Part shown: one piece after another, positions 6,560 through 14,960 of the stretch
Layout: every line of letters begins with the position of its first letter
Position numbering within the stretch: the first letter of the stretch is position 1
Virus record (IMG/VR): IMGVR_UViG_3300034685_000407
Location: 1 to 51,461 of that record
DNA from: a virus
Direction: 5' to 3' (one strand)
DNA: 51,461 bases
Made by a program: the position numbers and the translations under genes
The notes under the pieces: model-generated
The model's database searches: none
Told to the model about the DNA's origin: nothing
What the model saw: only the letters and a program-made list of their open reading frames with translations

Positions 6560-9097
6560 TTGAGTATATTAAAAATGTTTGATTCTAGTGAGCGTTTTCT
6601 CAAGAAAAATAAACGCACACTTCAACATATATTAAGACTTGAAGAAGAAATATCTAAACTATCTGATATTGACTTAAAGAATAAAACAATTGAGTTTAAG
6701 GAAAGATTAAAAAATGGAGAAACCGAAGATGATATACTGCCAGAAGTATTTGCTGTTTGCAGAGAAGCCGGCTGGAGAACTCTTAAAATGAAGCACTTCC
6801 CGGTTCAGCTTTTAGGCGGAATTGCCCTTCATCAAGGAAATATTGCTGAAATGAAAACTGGTGAAGGTAAAACCTTGGTTGTAACACTTCCTGCATATTT
6901 AAATGCTTTAACTGGAAAAGGTGTTCATATAGTTACTGTCAATGAATATCTAGCGAAAAGAGATAAGGAGCAAATGGGACAAATATTCGAATTCCTTGGG
7001 CTTACAGTTGGACTTATATATAATCAGCAGCCAACAGACGAAAAGAAAAGAGCCTACCAGTGCGATATAACATATGGAACTAATAGTGAGTATGGGTTTG
7101 ATTATTTGAGAGACCATATGGTAACCTCTCCGGCACAAAAGGTCCAAAGAGGGCTTAACTACACAATAATAGATGAAGTAGACAGCGTTCTTATTGATGA
7201 AGCAAGAACCCCTCTAATCATTACAAGTCCAAAATCAAAGTCTCCAGAACTCTATATAAAAGCTAATGAATTCATCAAGACATTATCAAAAGAGGATGTC
7301 AATTATTTTGAAAAAGATAAAGCAGTATCTCTCACAGAAAGCGGTATAGAAAAGGCGGAGAAATTTTTTGGTATAGAAAACCTTGCAGACCTTCAAAATA
7401 TAACGATAAATCATCATATAAATGTAGCCCTAAAAGCTCACTATATCACCAAAAGAGATATTGATTACATTATTAAGAATGGCAAAGTCATCCTAATTGA
7501 TCAATTCACTGGTCGTTTAGCTTTTGGCAAACAGTATAGCAATGGTCTTCATCAAGGAATTGAAGCCAAGGAAGGACTTGATATACACCCAGAAAACGCT
7601 ACTGATGCTACTATTACTTATCAAAATTATTTTAAAATGTACAATAAAGCATCCGGCATGACTGGTACAGCCCTTACCGAACTCTCTGAATTTAGACAAA
7701 TTTATGGTCTTGATGTTATTGTTATACCAACAAATAAGCCGGTTATTAGAAAAGATCTTCCTGATTTAGTTTATAAAACTCAAATGGGTAAGTATCACGC
7801 TATTATAAAGGCTATTAAGGAAAGGTATGAGAATGGTCAGCCTGTTCTCGTTGGAACTACTAGCGTGGAAAAATCGGAACTGTTAAGTAATATGCTTAAT
7901 AAAGAAAGCATACCTCATCAGGTTCTAAATGCAAAATTTCACGAAATTGAAGCGTACATTGTTGCCCAGGCCGGAAGATATAAAATGGTTACTATAGCAA
8001 CAAACATGGCTGGTCGTGGTACTGATATTCTACTTGGAGGAAATGCAGAATATCTTGCTGAAGAAGAATTCGTTAAAAAACACGGATTTAAACCTAGTCA
8101 TATAGATGAACATTTAGAGCTTGAAGAAGATGCTAAAATTAGTATGATCTCCGATTTTGAATCGTTAAAAGACCATTTTAAATATATAACAGAAAAAGAA
8201 AAAGAACTCGTTCTCAAGGCAGGTGGATTGTGTGTAATTGGTACTGAACGTCATGAGGCCAGACGTATTGATAATCAACTCCGTGGTCGCTCTGGTCGTC
8301 AAGGAGACCCAGGAGAATCAATATTCTTCTTATCTCTGGAAGATGATTTATTAAGATTATTTGGCGGAGATAAGGTGCAGGCATTGGCTGAAACATTGAA
8401 GTTAGGAGATGATACCCCTATTTCATCAGGTTTCTTATCAAACTTGGTTGAAAATGCCCAGAAAAAGTTAGAAGGTATGAATTTCGGCATTAGAAAAAAT
8501 GTTTTTGACTTTGATAGTATAGTAAGTGTTCAAAGAAAGCATATCTATGAGGATAGGGATAAGGTACTAGATATGAACGCTGACGAACTTCAAGAAGTTG
8601 TTAATACTATGGCCAGTTCTATAATTAATCAAATGGTTGATGGAGTTTGTTCTGTTGATTTAGTCCCTGACGACTGGGATTTAGATAGTTTAATGAAGGA
8701 ATATGAAAAACTCTTTGGAATAAATGTTTTAAATGAAGTAAAGGAAGCTAATGGAGTAGATGAAATAAAGAATGTCCTCTTAACTGCTGCATCTAATCGA
8801 TTAGGTGAATTAACTAAATCATTTACTGATAAAGAAGATTTGTGCAGATTCTTTCGTACTATCATGCTTAATAGTGTTGATGTTTTATGGAAAAACCACA
8901 TAGAAAATATTGAGGAATTAAAGCAAGGTATTGGTCTTCGCAGCTATGGTCAGAAGGACCCCAAAATGGCATTTCATTTTGAAAGCTATGAAATGTACAA
9001 GCAGATGATAGAGCAAATAGCATACGACACCCTATTAAATATTTATCACGCACAAATAATTGAACATAGTGAGCCAGTTGAAGAAGTTGCTGGTTAA
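6560..9097 (+). CDS. secA: SecA preprotein translocase ATPase, lacking the C-terminal zinc tail
   Basis: SecA drives proteins through SecYEG with ATP. The protein (845 aa) has Walker A GEGKT (~101-105), a DEVDSVLIDEARTPLI Walker B block (~204-219), the TAxITYQNYF/MTGTA region, the second nucleotide-binding fold (VGTTSVEKSE, TNMAGRGTDI) and the helical scaffold through a GxRSYGQKDP-like segment. The TTG start at 6560 is chosen because GGAAGGGGTGG precedes it; the longer frame upstream covers the promoter. The C-terminus stops at EHSEPVEEVAG. The usual CxCxSGKKYK(K)C zinc/SecB-binding tail is absent. Presence on an accessory element suggests a second SecA-like copy for special export, though one window cannot show where the host copy is. 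Confidence 0.93.
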   Translation: MSILKMFDSSERFLKKNKRTLQHILRLEEEISKLSDIDLKNKTIEFKERLKNGETEDDILPEVFAVCREAGWRTLKMKHFPVQLLGGIALHQGNIAEMKTGEGKTLVVTLPAYLNALTGKGVHIVTVNEYLAKRDKEQMGQIFEFLGLTVGLIYNQQPTDEKKRAYQCDITYGTNSEYGFDYLRDHMVTSPAQKVQRGLNYTIIDEVDSVLIDEARTPLIITSPKSKSPELYIKANEFIKTLSKEDVNYFEKDKAVSLTESGIEKAEKFFGIENLADLQNITINHHINVALKAHYITKRDIDYIIKNGKVILIDQFTGRLAFGKQYSNGLHQGIEAKEGLDIHPENATDATITYQNYFKMYNKASGMTGTALTELSEFRQIYGLDVIVIPTNKPVIRKDLPDLVYKTQMGKYHAIIKAIKERYENGQPVLVGTTSVEKSELLSNMLNKESIPHQVLNAKFHEIEAYIVAQAGRYKMVTIATNMAGRGTDILLGGNAEYLAEEEFVKKHGFKPSHIDEHLELEEDAKISMISDFESLKDHFKYITEKEKELVLKAGGLCVIGTERHEARRIDNQLRGRSGRQGDPGESIFFLSLEDDLLRLFGGDKVQALAETLKLGDDTPISSGFLSNLVENAQKKLEGMNFGIRKNVFDFDSIVSVQRKHIYEDRDKVLDMNADELQEVVNTMASSIINQMVDGVCSVDLVPDDWDLDSLMKEYEKLFGINVLNEVKEANGVDEIKNVLLTAASNRLGELTKSFTDKEDLCRFFRTIMLNSVDVLWKNHIENIEELKQGIGLRSYGQKDPKMAFHFESYEMYKQMIEQIAYDTLLNIYHAQIIEHSEPVEEVAG

Positions 9098-9098
9098 A

Positions 9099-9131
9099 TA
9101 AAAAAGGCATTTCATTAGAGATGCCTTTTTT
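9099..9131. terminator. Rho-independent terminator after secA
   Basis: Stem AAAAGGCAT/ATGCCTTTT with loop TTCATTAGAG, followed by T residues; it could act in both directions. Confidence 0.8.
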
Positions 9132-9147
9132 ACTACATATCAAATAC

Positions 9148-9177
9148 TTGAAACATTTTAGAGTCATGCTCTACTAT
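9148..9177 (+). promoter_or_regulatory. Promoter
   Basis: TTGAAA, 18-base spacer, TACTAT, about 55 bases upstream of the TTG start at 9231. Confidence 0.45.
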
Positions 9178-9230
9178 GTATTTATAGAAATATATAGGAG
9201 ATATTTCAAGATAACGAAGGAGGCTTTATA

Positions 9231-9440
9231 TTGGCAACGAAGATATGTGTTGTAGATTCAAAAAACACATCCTACATCTTCCATTGTTCGGGAGAAATAG
9301 TAATAAACAAAAAATTTAAAGGATTAGGTAGACTTCTTACACCTATTGCCGAAATAGGATTAAGAAAGCCTGTATTTTTCATTTTAGAGGGACAAAAACT
9401 TAAGACAGATGTTCTAAAGGCTTGTGCGATTGATGATTAA
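9231..9440 (+). CDS. Hypothetical protein, 69 aa
   Basis: The TTG start follows GAAGGAGG by 7 bases. The small protein has alternating beta-strand-like segments (KICVVDSK, SYIFHCSGEIVI, PVFFILEGQKL) and two cysteines that are not spaced as a zinc knuckle. The family is not recognised. It stands alone, between a terminator with its own promoter and a hairpin AAAGGCG/CGCCTTT at 9464-9485 that may be a weak terminator. Confidence 0.6.
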   Translation: MATKICVVDSKNTSYIFHCSGEIVINKKFKGLGRLLTPIAEIGLRKPVFFILEGQKLKTDVLKACAIDD

Positions 9441-9602
9441 TAATCAGTCGTACATACCAACACAAAGGCGGTGACTATCGCCTTTACATTATTTATCAAA
9501 TAGGAGGAATATGTATGAAAGTTAGTGGATTATGAAAGTGAATATTATCTTACAAGTAGTTTTTAGGTAATTAAATGTAATCATACTAAAAATACTGTAT
9601 AG

Positions 9603-9645
9603 AAAAAATTAAAGGTATAGCATTAGCTATACCTTTAATCATTTT
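9603..9645. terminator. Bidirectional terminator
   Basis: Perfect 12-bp stem TTAAAGGTATAG/CTATACCTTTAA. A short stretch before it (9505-9575) holds only tiny frames behind an AGGAGG site (a 6-codon and an overlapping 12-codon frame), perhaps the remains of a gene. Confidence 0.8.
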
Positions 9646-9652
9646 GGAGTTA

Positions 9653-9979
9653 TTATTCTATATTACATTCCTTAATAATATGCTCAATTCTCTTCATAAA
9701 AGCCTCTATATTATCCTCTATATCAAAAGTTGTATTTAATAGCGTATTATACACATCATCGCATATAACACAAGGATTTACATTAGGATGTTTTTTAATT
9801 TCAGTAATCGTGGTTGATTCCTCTCTACCATTATTGAATCCTTCTTTGTAACTGCTATTACCTATTATGAGAATTGCTTTTCCGAAAACCACATTTATTT
9901 CATTAACATTGTTCCATGAGTTCTCTTGCAGGGTGATTTTAATTACTATGTCGCTGGTCTTTTTTATATTAAAACCCAT
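9653..9979 (-). CDS. Hypothetical protein, 108 aa
   Basis: ATG 9979 lies 7 bases after AGGAGG. The product is a small soluble protein with beta-strand-like segments (DIVIKITLQ, AILIIGNS), a CVIC pair near residue 72 and a C-terminal amphipathic helix ending near Cys106. The family is not recognised. It directly follows the Rad50/SbcC-like gene by 14 bp, so it shares that transcript. A DNA-metabolism role is possible from position only. Confidence 0.6.
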   Translation of the reverse strand: MGFNIKKTSDIVIKITLQENSWNNVNEINVVFGKAILIIGNSSYKEGFNNGREESTTITEIKKHPNVNPCVICDDVYNTLLNTTFDIEDNIEAFMKRIEHIIKECNIE

Positions 9980-9993
9980 CAATCAACCTCCTA

Positions 9994-11859
9994 CTATATC
10001 TCGTTTATATTTCCATCCTCAACAAAGAATACTTTACTTCCTTGTATTTGCTTCAAAGTAGAAGCCACACCTTTATCTTCATTAGTAGCTATAATGAAGA
10101 TGCTTTCATAATTGCCCTTAATGTGATCAATTAATTCAAGGAATAGTTTAGTATTCTCCTGATCTAATATTTCAGCATCATCAACAAATAGAATTTTAGC
10201 ATTAGTCAAATTATTGATGGCATCCTGCAGTATAATACCTATTCTCAATTTCTCACTATTTGATAAAGCATTGAGATTCATGATACCACTCTTGTTTTCA
10301 ACAAGAATATCAAAATTATCATCAAAACTAAACTTTATCTTATATACACCATTGGTAAGTATTGAGAGTGTTTTATTGCAGTAATCCTGAATTGGAGATA
10401 TGATTTTTTCAAGCACTCTTGCTTTAATACCTTTAGGACTAAACTCTTTAACAAGATACTCGTAAAGGTCCACCATACCTACGGACTTTTCGTATTCTAC
10501 TACCAGTTTATCATAATTTTCTTTAGCCTTCACCCATTCATTATGAAGATTTTGTAAGTCTTTCTGCTTCTTTATTTCATCTTGATATTGTTCCATTTCA
10601 TTGTTAAGAGCAGTTTTGTCCTGAACTTTTATACTCTTTAAGTCTTTAGTTAATTGCTTCTTCTGTTCAGTTTGCTCATCTAACTCGTTAGCTAATTTAA
10701 TTTGAAGCTCCAGGTTATCCTTTTTCTTCTTAAGGCCATCTACTTTTGTATTAAGAAGATTGATATTACTTTCAGCAGTAGCAATCTGCTTTTCATTATC
10801 CTCAACCTGTTTTTCCAAATCAGATATAAGGAATGTTTTATCAGTATTGCACACTATTTTATCACTTAACGGACAAACAGAAGTGCTTACCTTCTTTATA
10901 ATGTCATTTAAGTTCTTATTCTGGCTCTTCAATACATTAAAAGTTGCCTTATGTTTTTCAAGTTCCTTATTAGCTTCATTTATTTCAGTAACATATCCAA
11001 AGATAGTCTCTTCCGCCTCTGCAAGATTAACATTAGGGTCAATCTTCTTTTTTAGATCCTCTATCTTTTGTTCAGCCTTTTCTATATAGCTAGAAAGCCT
11101 GTCTCTCTGTTTAACCTGCTCATCAATAACAGCAATTTTCTTAAGAACGTCTTCTCTTTTTACATTAAGATTTTCTAGTTCTTTATTAACTGCCGCTATG
11201 TCTACTCCGCTACTTGCCGGAATTGTCCCTATAGCATCCAATTTTGCTTTGAGATTTGCAGAATCCTTTTTAACATTTTTTCTTGTCGCAAAGAATTCAT
11301 TATAGGTTTTGTCTAAAACCTCAATTGGTACATTGGTTGGTAGTGCATCAAGAACAATATCTTTAGCCGCATCGGATGGATTATCCATATACGAAATTAT
11401 ATTTTGAGGTGTCAAAACAGCGCTTGTAAGTCTGAATAAAAAATCCTTCTGTTCATTAGGCTTCATGTTCATAAACTTTGAAGAGTTGATTACACAACTT
11501 AATGCATCATAAGACAAACCAAATTCATCTAGTATTTCTTTTTGAACTTCTTTGTCTGGAATCTTACTACTATTGAGTTCTACATAGCTGCCTCTTTCTT
11601 TGATAACACGCTTTAGTGTACCCATAGTTTCAATTTCAACTTCTACTAAACCTTCTTTTTCACCATGTTTAATAAGGTCTTTAGCATATTTTCCTCCTGG
11701 TGTCCACTCATTTTCTCCTGTTATAGCTAATTCTAAAGCACCCTTGACTGATGTTTTCCCAGCATTATTCTTTCCAATAAAGAAATTCACAAGGTCAAAC
11801 ACCATAAAGCTCTTCTTATGGTTTCTAAAATTAGTTAACTCCAAATTTTCAATTTTCAT
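9994..11859 (-). CDS. SbcC/Rad50-like SMC-family ATPase
   Basis: This 621-aa protein has an N-terminal ABC half with Walker A GKNNAGKTS (residues 29-37), two long coiled coils (about 190-330 and 360-480) and a C-terminal half with signature-like NALSNSEKLRIGI and Walker B ILFVDDAEILD (from 556). At the apex between the coils is CPLSDKIVC, a two-cysteine loop like the Rad50 zinc hook but with wider spacing than CxxC. The second acidic residue of Walker B is Asp rather than the usual Glu. Family members tether and process DNA ends with an SbcD nuclease; none is in this window. It resembles phage T4 gp46/SbcC. A conserved ATGATGATGAAGGAGGA leader precedes it. Confidence 0.85.
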   Translation of the reverse strand: MKIENLELTNFRNHKKSFMVFDLVNFFIGKNNAGKTSVKGALELAITGENEWTPGGKYAKDLIKHGEKEGLVEVEIETMGTLKRVIKERGSYVELNSSKIPDKEVQKEILDEFGLSYDALSCVINSSKFMNMKPNEQKDFLFRLTSAVLTPQNIISYMDNPSDAAKDIVLDALPTNVPIEVLDKTYNEFFATRKNVKKDSANLKAKLDAIGTIPASSGVDIAAVNKELENLNVKREDVLKKIAVIDEQVKQRDRLSSYIEKAEQKIEDLKKKIDPNVNLAEAEETIFGYVTEINEANKELEKHKATFNVLKSQNKNLNDIIKKVSTSVCPLSDKIVCNTDKTFLISDLEKQVEDNEKQIATAESNINLLNTKVDGLKKKKDNLELQIKLANELDEQTEQKKQLTKDLKSIKVQDKTALNNEMEQYQDEIKKQKDLQNLHNEWVKAKENYDKLVVEYEKSVGMVDLYEYLVKEFSPKGIKARVLEKIISPIQDYCNKTLSILTNGVYKIKFSFDDNFDILVENKSGIMNLNALSNSEKLRIGIILQDAINNLTNAKILFVDDAEILDQENTKLFLELIDHIKGNYESIFIIATNEDKGVASTLKQIQGSKVFFVEDGNINEI

Positions 11860-11949
11860 AAATAAATTCCTCCTTCATCATCATAAAAAATATATTTTGA
11901 GATATTTTTATTATCAAATTAGATATTAGGTAATTTCAAGTTAATCTAA

Positions 11950-11984
11950 AAATAAAAGACTATGCGGATTTTCCCGATAGCCTT
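11950..11984 (-). terminator. Terminator-like hairpin
   Basis: On the minus strand AAGGCTAT pairs with ATAGTCTT through an imperfect stem, followed by TTTTATTTTT. It ends the VWA-module transcript. Confidence 0.55.
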
Positions 11985-11994
11985 ATAATCTATC

Positions 11995-12729
11995 TTATCG
12001 TAATAACAACTCTGCCTTACTCTTAAATTCTTCTTCGCCTGTTTTTGCTATTTCAGTTAATAATGTTATAACTTTTTCTTCATTAAAGTCCGTTTCTTTC
12101 ACAATGTCTGAAATATCGTTAGAGGTACGCAATGCTTTTTTAGTAAGAGCAACCTCATATTCAAATACATTTGATTTAGCTTCTTCTAGTAGCTCGGCCT
12201 TTGGGTAATAATATCTAATATCACTATTCGTCTCAAGCGGACTAGCCTTTGGATTTTCAAGATCATAATACTCTATTAGTATGCTTTTAGCTTCCATAAT
12301 TTCACGTACGGTATAATTAGCCTCTTGGCTGCTATTTAACATTTTTCCAAAATCTTTGAAATATAATAAATGCATAGCAAGATAGTATTCAAGATTTGAG
12401 AGCCATCTTAAATTCTCTTCCTTACTCATGTCAATAGGAAATGGCTTTAAGTTTTGAATCATTGCTAATTCATAGTAAGGGTTAAGACATACTGTAATGG
12501 GCTTGTGTGCTGGAAACCTATCTATATCTTCCGGGTCTTGAATTTCTTTAATAAATATTTTGTTCGACAACATCTCTCTTTTTAATTCATCTTTGATAAT
12601 CAATACATTATTTTTAAGAGCATTTTTATTTTTCACATTCCCTCTTGCCTTTGCCATAGAATTTATAGTAGCTTTTATTGCAGTTATTCCATATTGCTTA
12701 ACCTTTTCTATTTTTGCCTTCTTTGCCAT
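11995..12729 (-). CDS. Hypothetical partner of VWA protein, 244 aa
   Basis: The ATG follows AAGGAG by 11 bases and the gene starts 8 bp after the VWA gene ends, so the two are almost certainly co-translated. The N-terminal ~50 residues are very basic (MAKKAKIEKVKQYG..., KARGNVKNKNALKNN), suggesting nucleic-acid contact. The rest is helical and acidic. No catalytic motif is recognised. VWA proteins are often found with an AAA+ ATPase; this protein has no Walker motif, so the pair is not a MoxR/VWA system. Confidence 0.6.
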   Translation of the reverse strand: MAKKAKIEKVKQYGITAIKATINSMAKARGNVKNKNALKNNVLIIKDELKREMLSNKIFIKEIQDPEDIDRFPAHKPITVCLNPYYELAMIQNLKPFPIDMSKEENLRWLSNLEYYLAMHLLYFKDFGKMLNSSQEANYTVREIMEAKSILIEYYDLENPKASPLETNSDIRYYYPKAELLEEAKSNVFEYEVALTKKALRTSNDISDIVKETDFNEEKVITLLTEIAKTGEEEFKSKAELLLR

Positions 12730-12737
12730 ATATCACA

Positions 12738-13988
12738 TCACTCCTTCATTATAAATTCCTGAATTATTTCTACAAGTTTCTCTGCTTCTCCATAGAAATA
12801 ATATATATTTTTAAATTTTGATGGGTGGTCATTCTTACTATTTATAAACCACACCACAAGCCTTGAGTTTACAAACCTTGTCCTGAACTCTTTTATTAAA
12901 TTATATATATCTGTATAACCGTCTGTTATAAACAGCACAGTATCTTTTTCATCTATAGAATACAGTATTTTTGTACATTCACATCTCTTACTTAACGATA
13001 CCAAATTTAAGGGGTAATTATCAAATTCTACTACCTCTTCAGCTACAAAAAACTTTTGAATACAATCAACCCCTGCATGAGAGAGGTACTCCATAAATAA
13101 CCCTACTCCATCTAAATTATGTTTCATGGAATAAGATGTATCTATAAACATCTTTGTGTTTTTACTGATAAACCTTTCACTATTGGGAGATAATTTTACA
13201 GGAAGAATATCTCTTACTCTTCTTATATCATGAAAATTATTGGGGCAAAGCCTTTTCGCTCCTGCTTCCTGAACTGCCTCTGGTATTCCTTCCGGAAACA
13301 CCTCTGTTAATAATACTAGGTCATTTACTGTAGAGTTTGGAATGCACTCTGTAATTATCTTCTCTTTTTCTGTATCCAAAAGCTCATATAAATACCTTCT
13401 TATATCACTTATTCCTATTTTGTAATCTCGAATTAATTCAATGTGTTCTTTGGCTTTGAATAAGCCTTTCAGGAAATCCGTTTTTAATTTTAATATAACT
13501 CTTCTTTTAGGCAGGTAATCCTCATTGTAGAGAATATATTGGGTATTTATAATAACTCGCACACCCATTTTTTTTTCTGCTTTAAAATGAATTCTAGTCA
13601 TAACTTCATGCAAAAATATTTTATAGTTTATAGCAACTTCTTCTTTGAGATTTCTTATAAGCCAGTCTGAAATTACGGCTGAAACTGTCTTATTCATAGG
13701 TATATCTATAATCATTAACGCTCTCCAAAAAATCATTAAGTGCTTTATATTCTCAATTTCTTTCATGAATAGAGAAGGGAATTCCTTCTTGTTTATATAT
13801 AGAGCCACAGCTACACATCTTGGAATATTAATCTTGGATATACTGTTTTGCCCATATAATTCATTCGTAATTTCATCGAGTGAAAAATTTTTAAGCATTT
13901 TGTAGCTTGATATTATTGTTTTATCCATACTGGCATAATAATTCCTGCCTATAAGTCCATACCGAAACATATTGCCTAATGAATTCAT
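12738..13988 (-). CDS. VWA-domain protein with helical N-terminus (possibly TROVE/Ro60-like)
   Basis: The C-terminal ~135 residues form a von Willebrand A domain: the metal-site motif FIDTSYSM (DxSxS, ~282-287) followed by alternating strands and helices, with VLFITDGYTD giving the second metal loop. The preceding ~280 residues are helical. This order (helical repeat then VWA) is that of TROVE/Ro60 RNA-binding proteins, but I see no certain TROVE motif, so that match is a guess. The ATG at 13988 follows GGGGAG by 8 bases. The gene heads a two-gene operon. A metal-dependent adhesion or RNA-handling role is possible. Confidence 0.65.
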   Translation of the reverse strand: MNSLGNMFRYGLIGRNYYASMDKTIISSYKMLKNFSLDEITNELYGQNSISKINIPRCVAVALYINKKEFPSLFMKEIENIKHLMIFWRALMIIDIPMNKTVSAVISDWLIRNLKEEVAINYKIFLHEVMTRIHFKAEKKMGVRVIINTQYILYNEDYLPKRRVILKLKTDFLKGLFKAKEHIELIRDYKIGISDIRRYLYELLDTEKEKIITECIPNSTVNDLVLLTEVFPEGIPEAVQEAGAKRLCPNNFHDIRRVRDILPVKLSPNSERFISKNTKMFIDTSYSMKHNLDGVGLFMEYLSHAGVDCIQKFFVAEEVVEFDNYPLNLVSLSKRCECTKILYSIDEKDTVLFITDGYTDIYNLIKEFRTRFVNSRLVVWFINSKNDHPSKFKNIYYFYGEAEKLVEIIQEFIMKE

Positions 13989-14007
13989 AACTATCACTCC
14001 CCTTTTA

Positions 14008-14043
14008 TACTAAAAAAGTGATGTATCTCTACATCACTTTTTT
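14008..14043. terminator. Bidirectional terminator
   Basis: Perfect stem AAAAAAGTGATGTA/TACATCACTTTTTT around TCTC. The stop codon of the methyltransferase gene lies inside it. Confidence 0.8.
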
Positions 14044-14772
14044 AGTCAATTCATCGTTTATTCTTTTTATGGCATTCTTGTAATAGTCCTGTGATAGTTC
14101 AAACCCACAAAACCTTCTATTCGTTCTTATACATGCAATCGGAGTTGAAGCACTACCAATAAAAGGGTCCATTACAAGATCATTTTCATTACTTGATAAG
14201 AGAATAAATTTTTCAATGAGTTCTGGATTTTTCTCATTTGGATGAATTCTCTTTCTAATATGATTGTTTTTTATATTTGCTTTATAGTTAGGAGGAATAA
14301 CTGATGGATACTGATAAGTAAAATCTTTAGGATTTTTATTTCGCTTATCCCTTTTCCAACTTTCACTTGCCGGAATCCAATCAACGGCATTTAATCTTTT
14401 TGCTTTTCCTTTGCTTGCAAAGATTACAAGCTGCAAATCGAAACCAAAATTGTTCTTTAAATACCTATTATTTATATATACTTGAGTAGATAGTAAATTG
14501 TTAAATTCAAATACTTCTTTTACTGCACTTACCCATTTATCTACCTCAAGCGTAGGAATGAAAATATAAATATGTGCATTTTCTTTTAGCACTCTATGCA
14601 TCTCATAAAGCCATTCTTTATATATCTCAAATACATTTTTATCATCATAAAATTTAGAATTACAAAAATTTACCCCATAAGGAGGATCTGTAATAATGAG
14701 ATCCACACTCTCATTCTTATACTTTTTTACTCCGGCAAGAAAATCTTCATTATATATAGTGCTTATTCCCAT
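14029..14772 (-). CDS. DNA methyltransferase, beta class (DPPY), orphan
   Basis: The order of motifs is that of beta-class N6-adenine/N4-cytosine methyltransferases: catalytic DPPYGVNF near residue 31, a HRVLKENAHIYIF strand, and C-terminal SAM motif MDPFIGSAST near residue 210, then FELSQDYYKNAIKRI. The ATG at 14772 is favoured because GAGGTGAGGGG lies just before it. The length, 247 aa, is normal for phage-type enzymes. There is no endonuclease partner. With the methyltransferases at 17329-19509 and 22103 it forms a set that may protect element DNA from several restriction systems. Confidence 0.88.
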   Translation of the reverse strand: MGISTIYNEDFLAGVKKYKNESVDLIITDPPYGVNFCNSKFYDDKNVFEIYKEWLYEMHRVLKENAHIYIFIPTLEVDKWVSAVKEVFEFNNLLSTQVYINNRYLKNNFGFDLQLVIFASKGKAKRLNAVDWIPASESWKRDKRNKNPKDFTYQYPSVIPPNYKANIKNNHIRKRIHPNEKNPELIEKFILLSSNENDLVMDPFIGSASTPIACIRTNRRFCGFELSQDYYKNAIKRINDELTKKVM

Positions 14773-14797
14773 ACCCCTCACCTCTTTTGCTTGAATA

Positions 14798-14822
14798 TAA
14801 AAAAAGTGGCCACGCCACCTTT
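14798..14822 (-). terminator. Terminator-like hairpin
   Basis: On the minus strand AAGGTGGC pairs with GCCACTT and is followed by TTTTT; it lies just upstream of the methyltransferase leader. Confidence 0.5.
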
Positions 14823-14865
14823 GTGTTGATTATCAAATAAGATTTTGATATTATTCAAGTTTTTT

Positions 14866-14894
14866 TTGATTTTCTTCGCATAATCTGGTATAAT
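14866..14894 (+). promoter_or_regulatory. Promoter for the NlpC/P60 gene
   Basis: TTGATT, 17-base spacer, perfect TATAAT. It leaves a ~60-base leader before the GTG start at 14961. Confidence 0.65.
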
Positions 14895-14960
14895 TTGTCC
14901 CGTAAATAAAATTTCGATTGTTGCGGAAATTTAGGTCATATTAAAAGGAGGGGATAGCGG

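Noticed and set aside
9505-9580. Two tiny frames after AGGAGG
   Set aside because: Six and twelve codons only, overlapping by ATGA; probably remains of a gene and not supportable as a product.
12738-13988. MoxR-VWA chaperone pair
   Set aside because: The partner gene has no Walker A or B motif.
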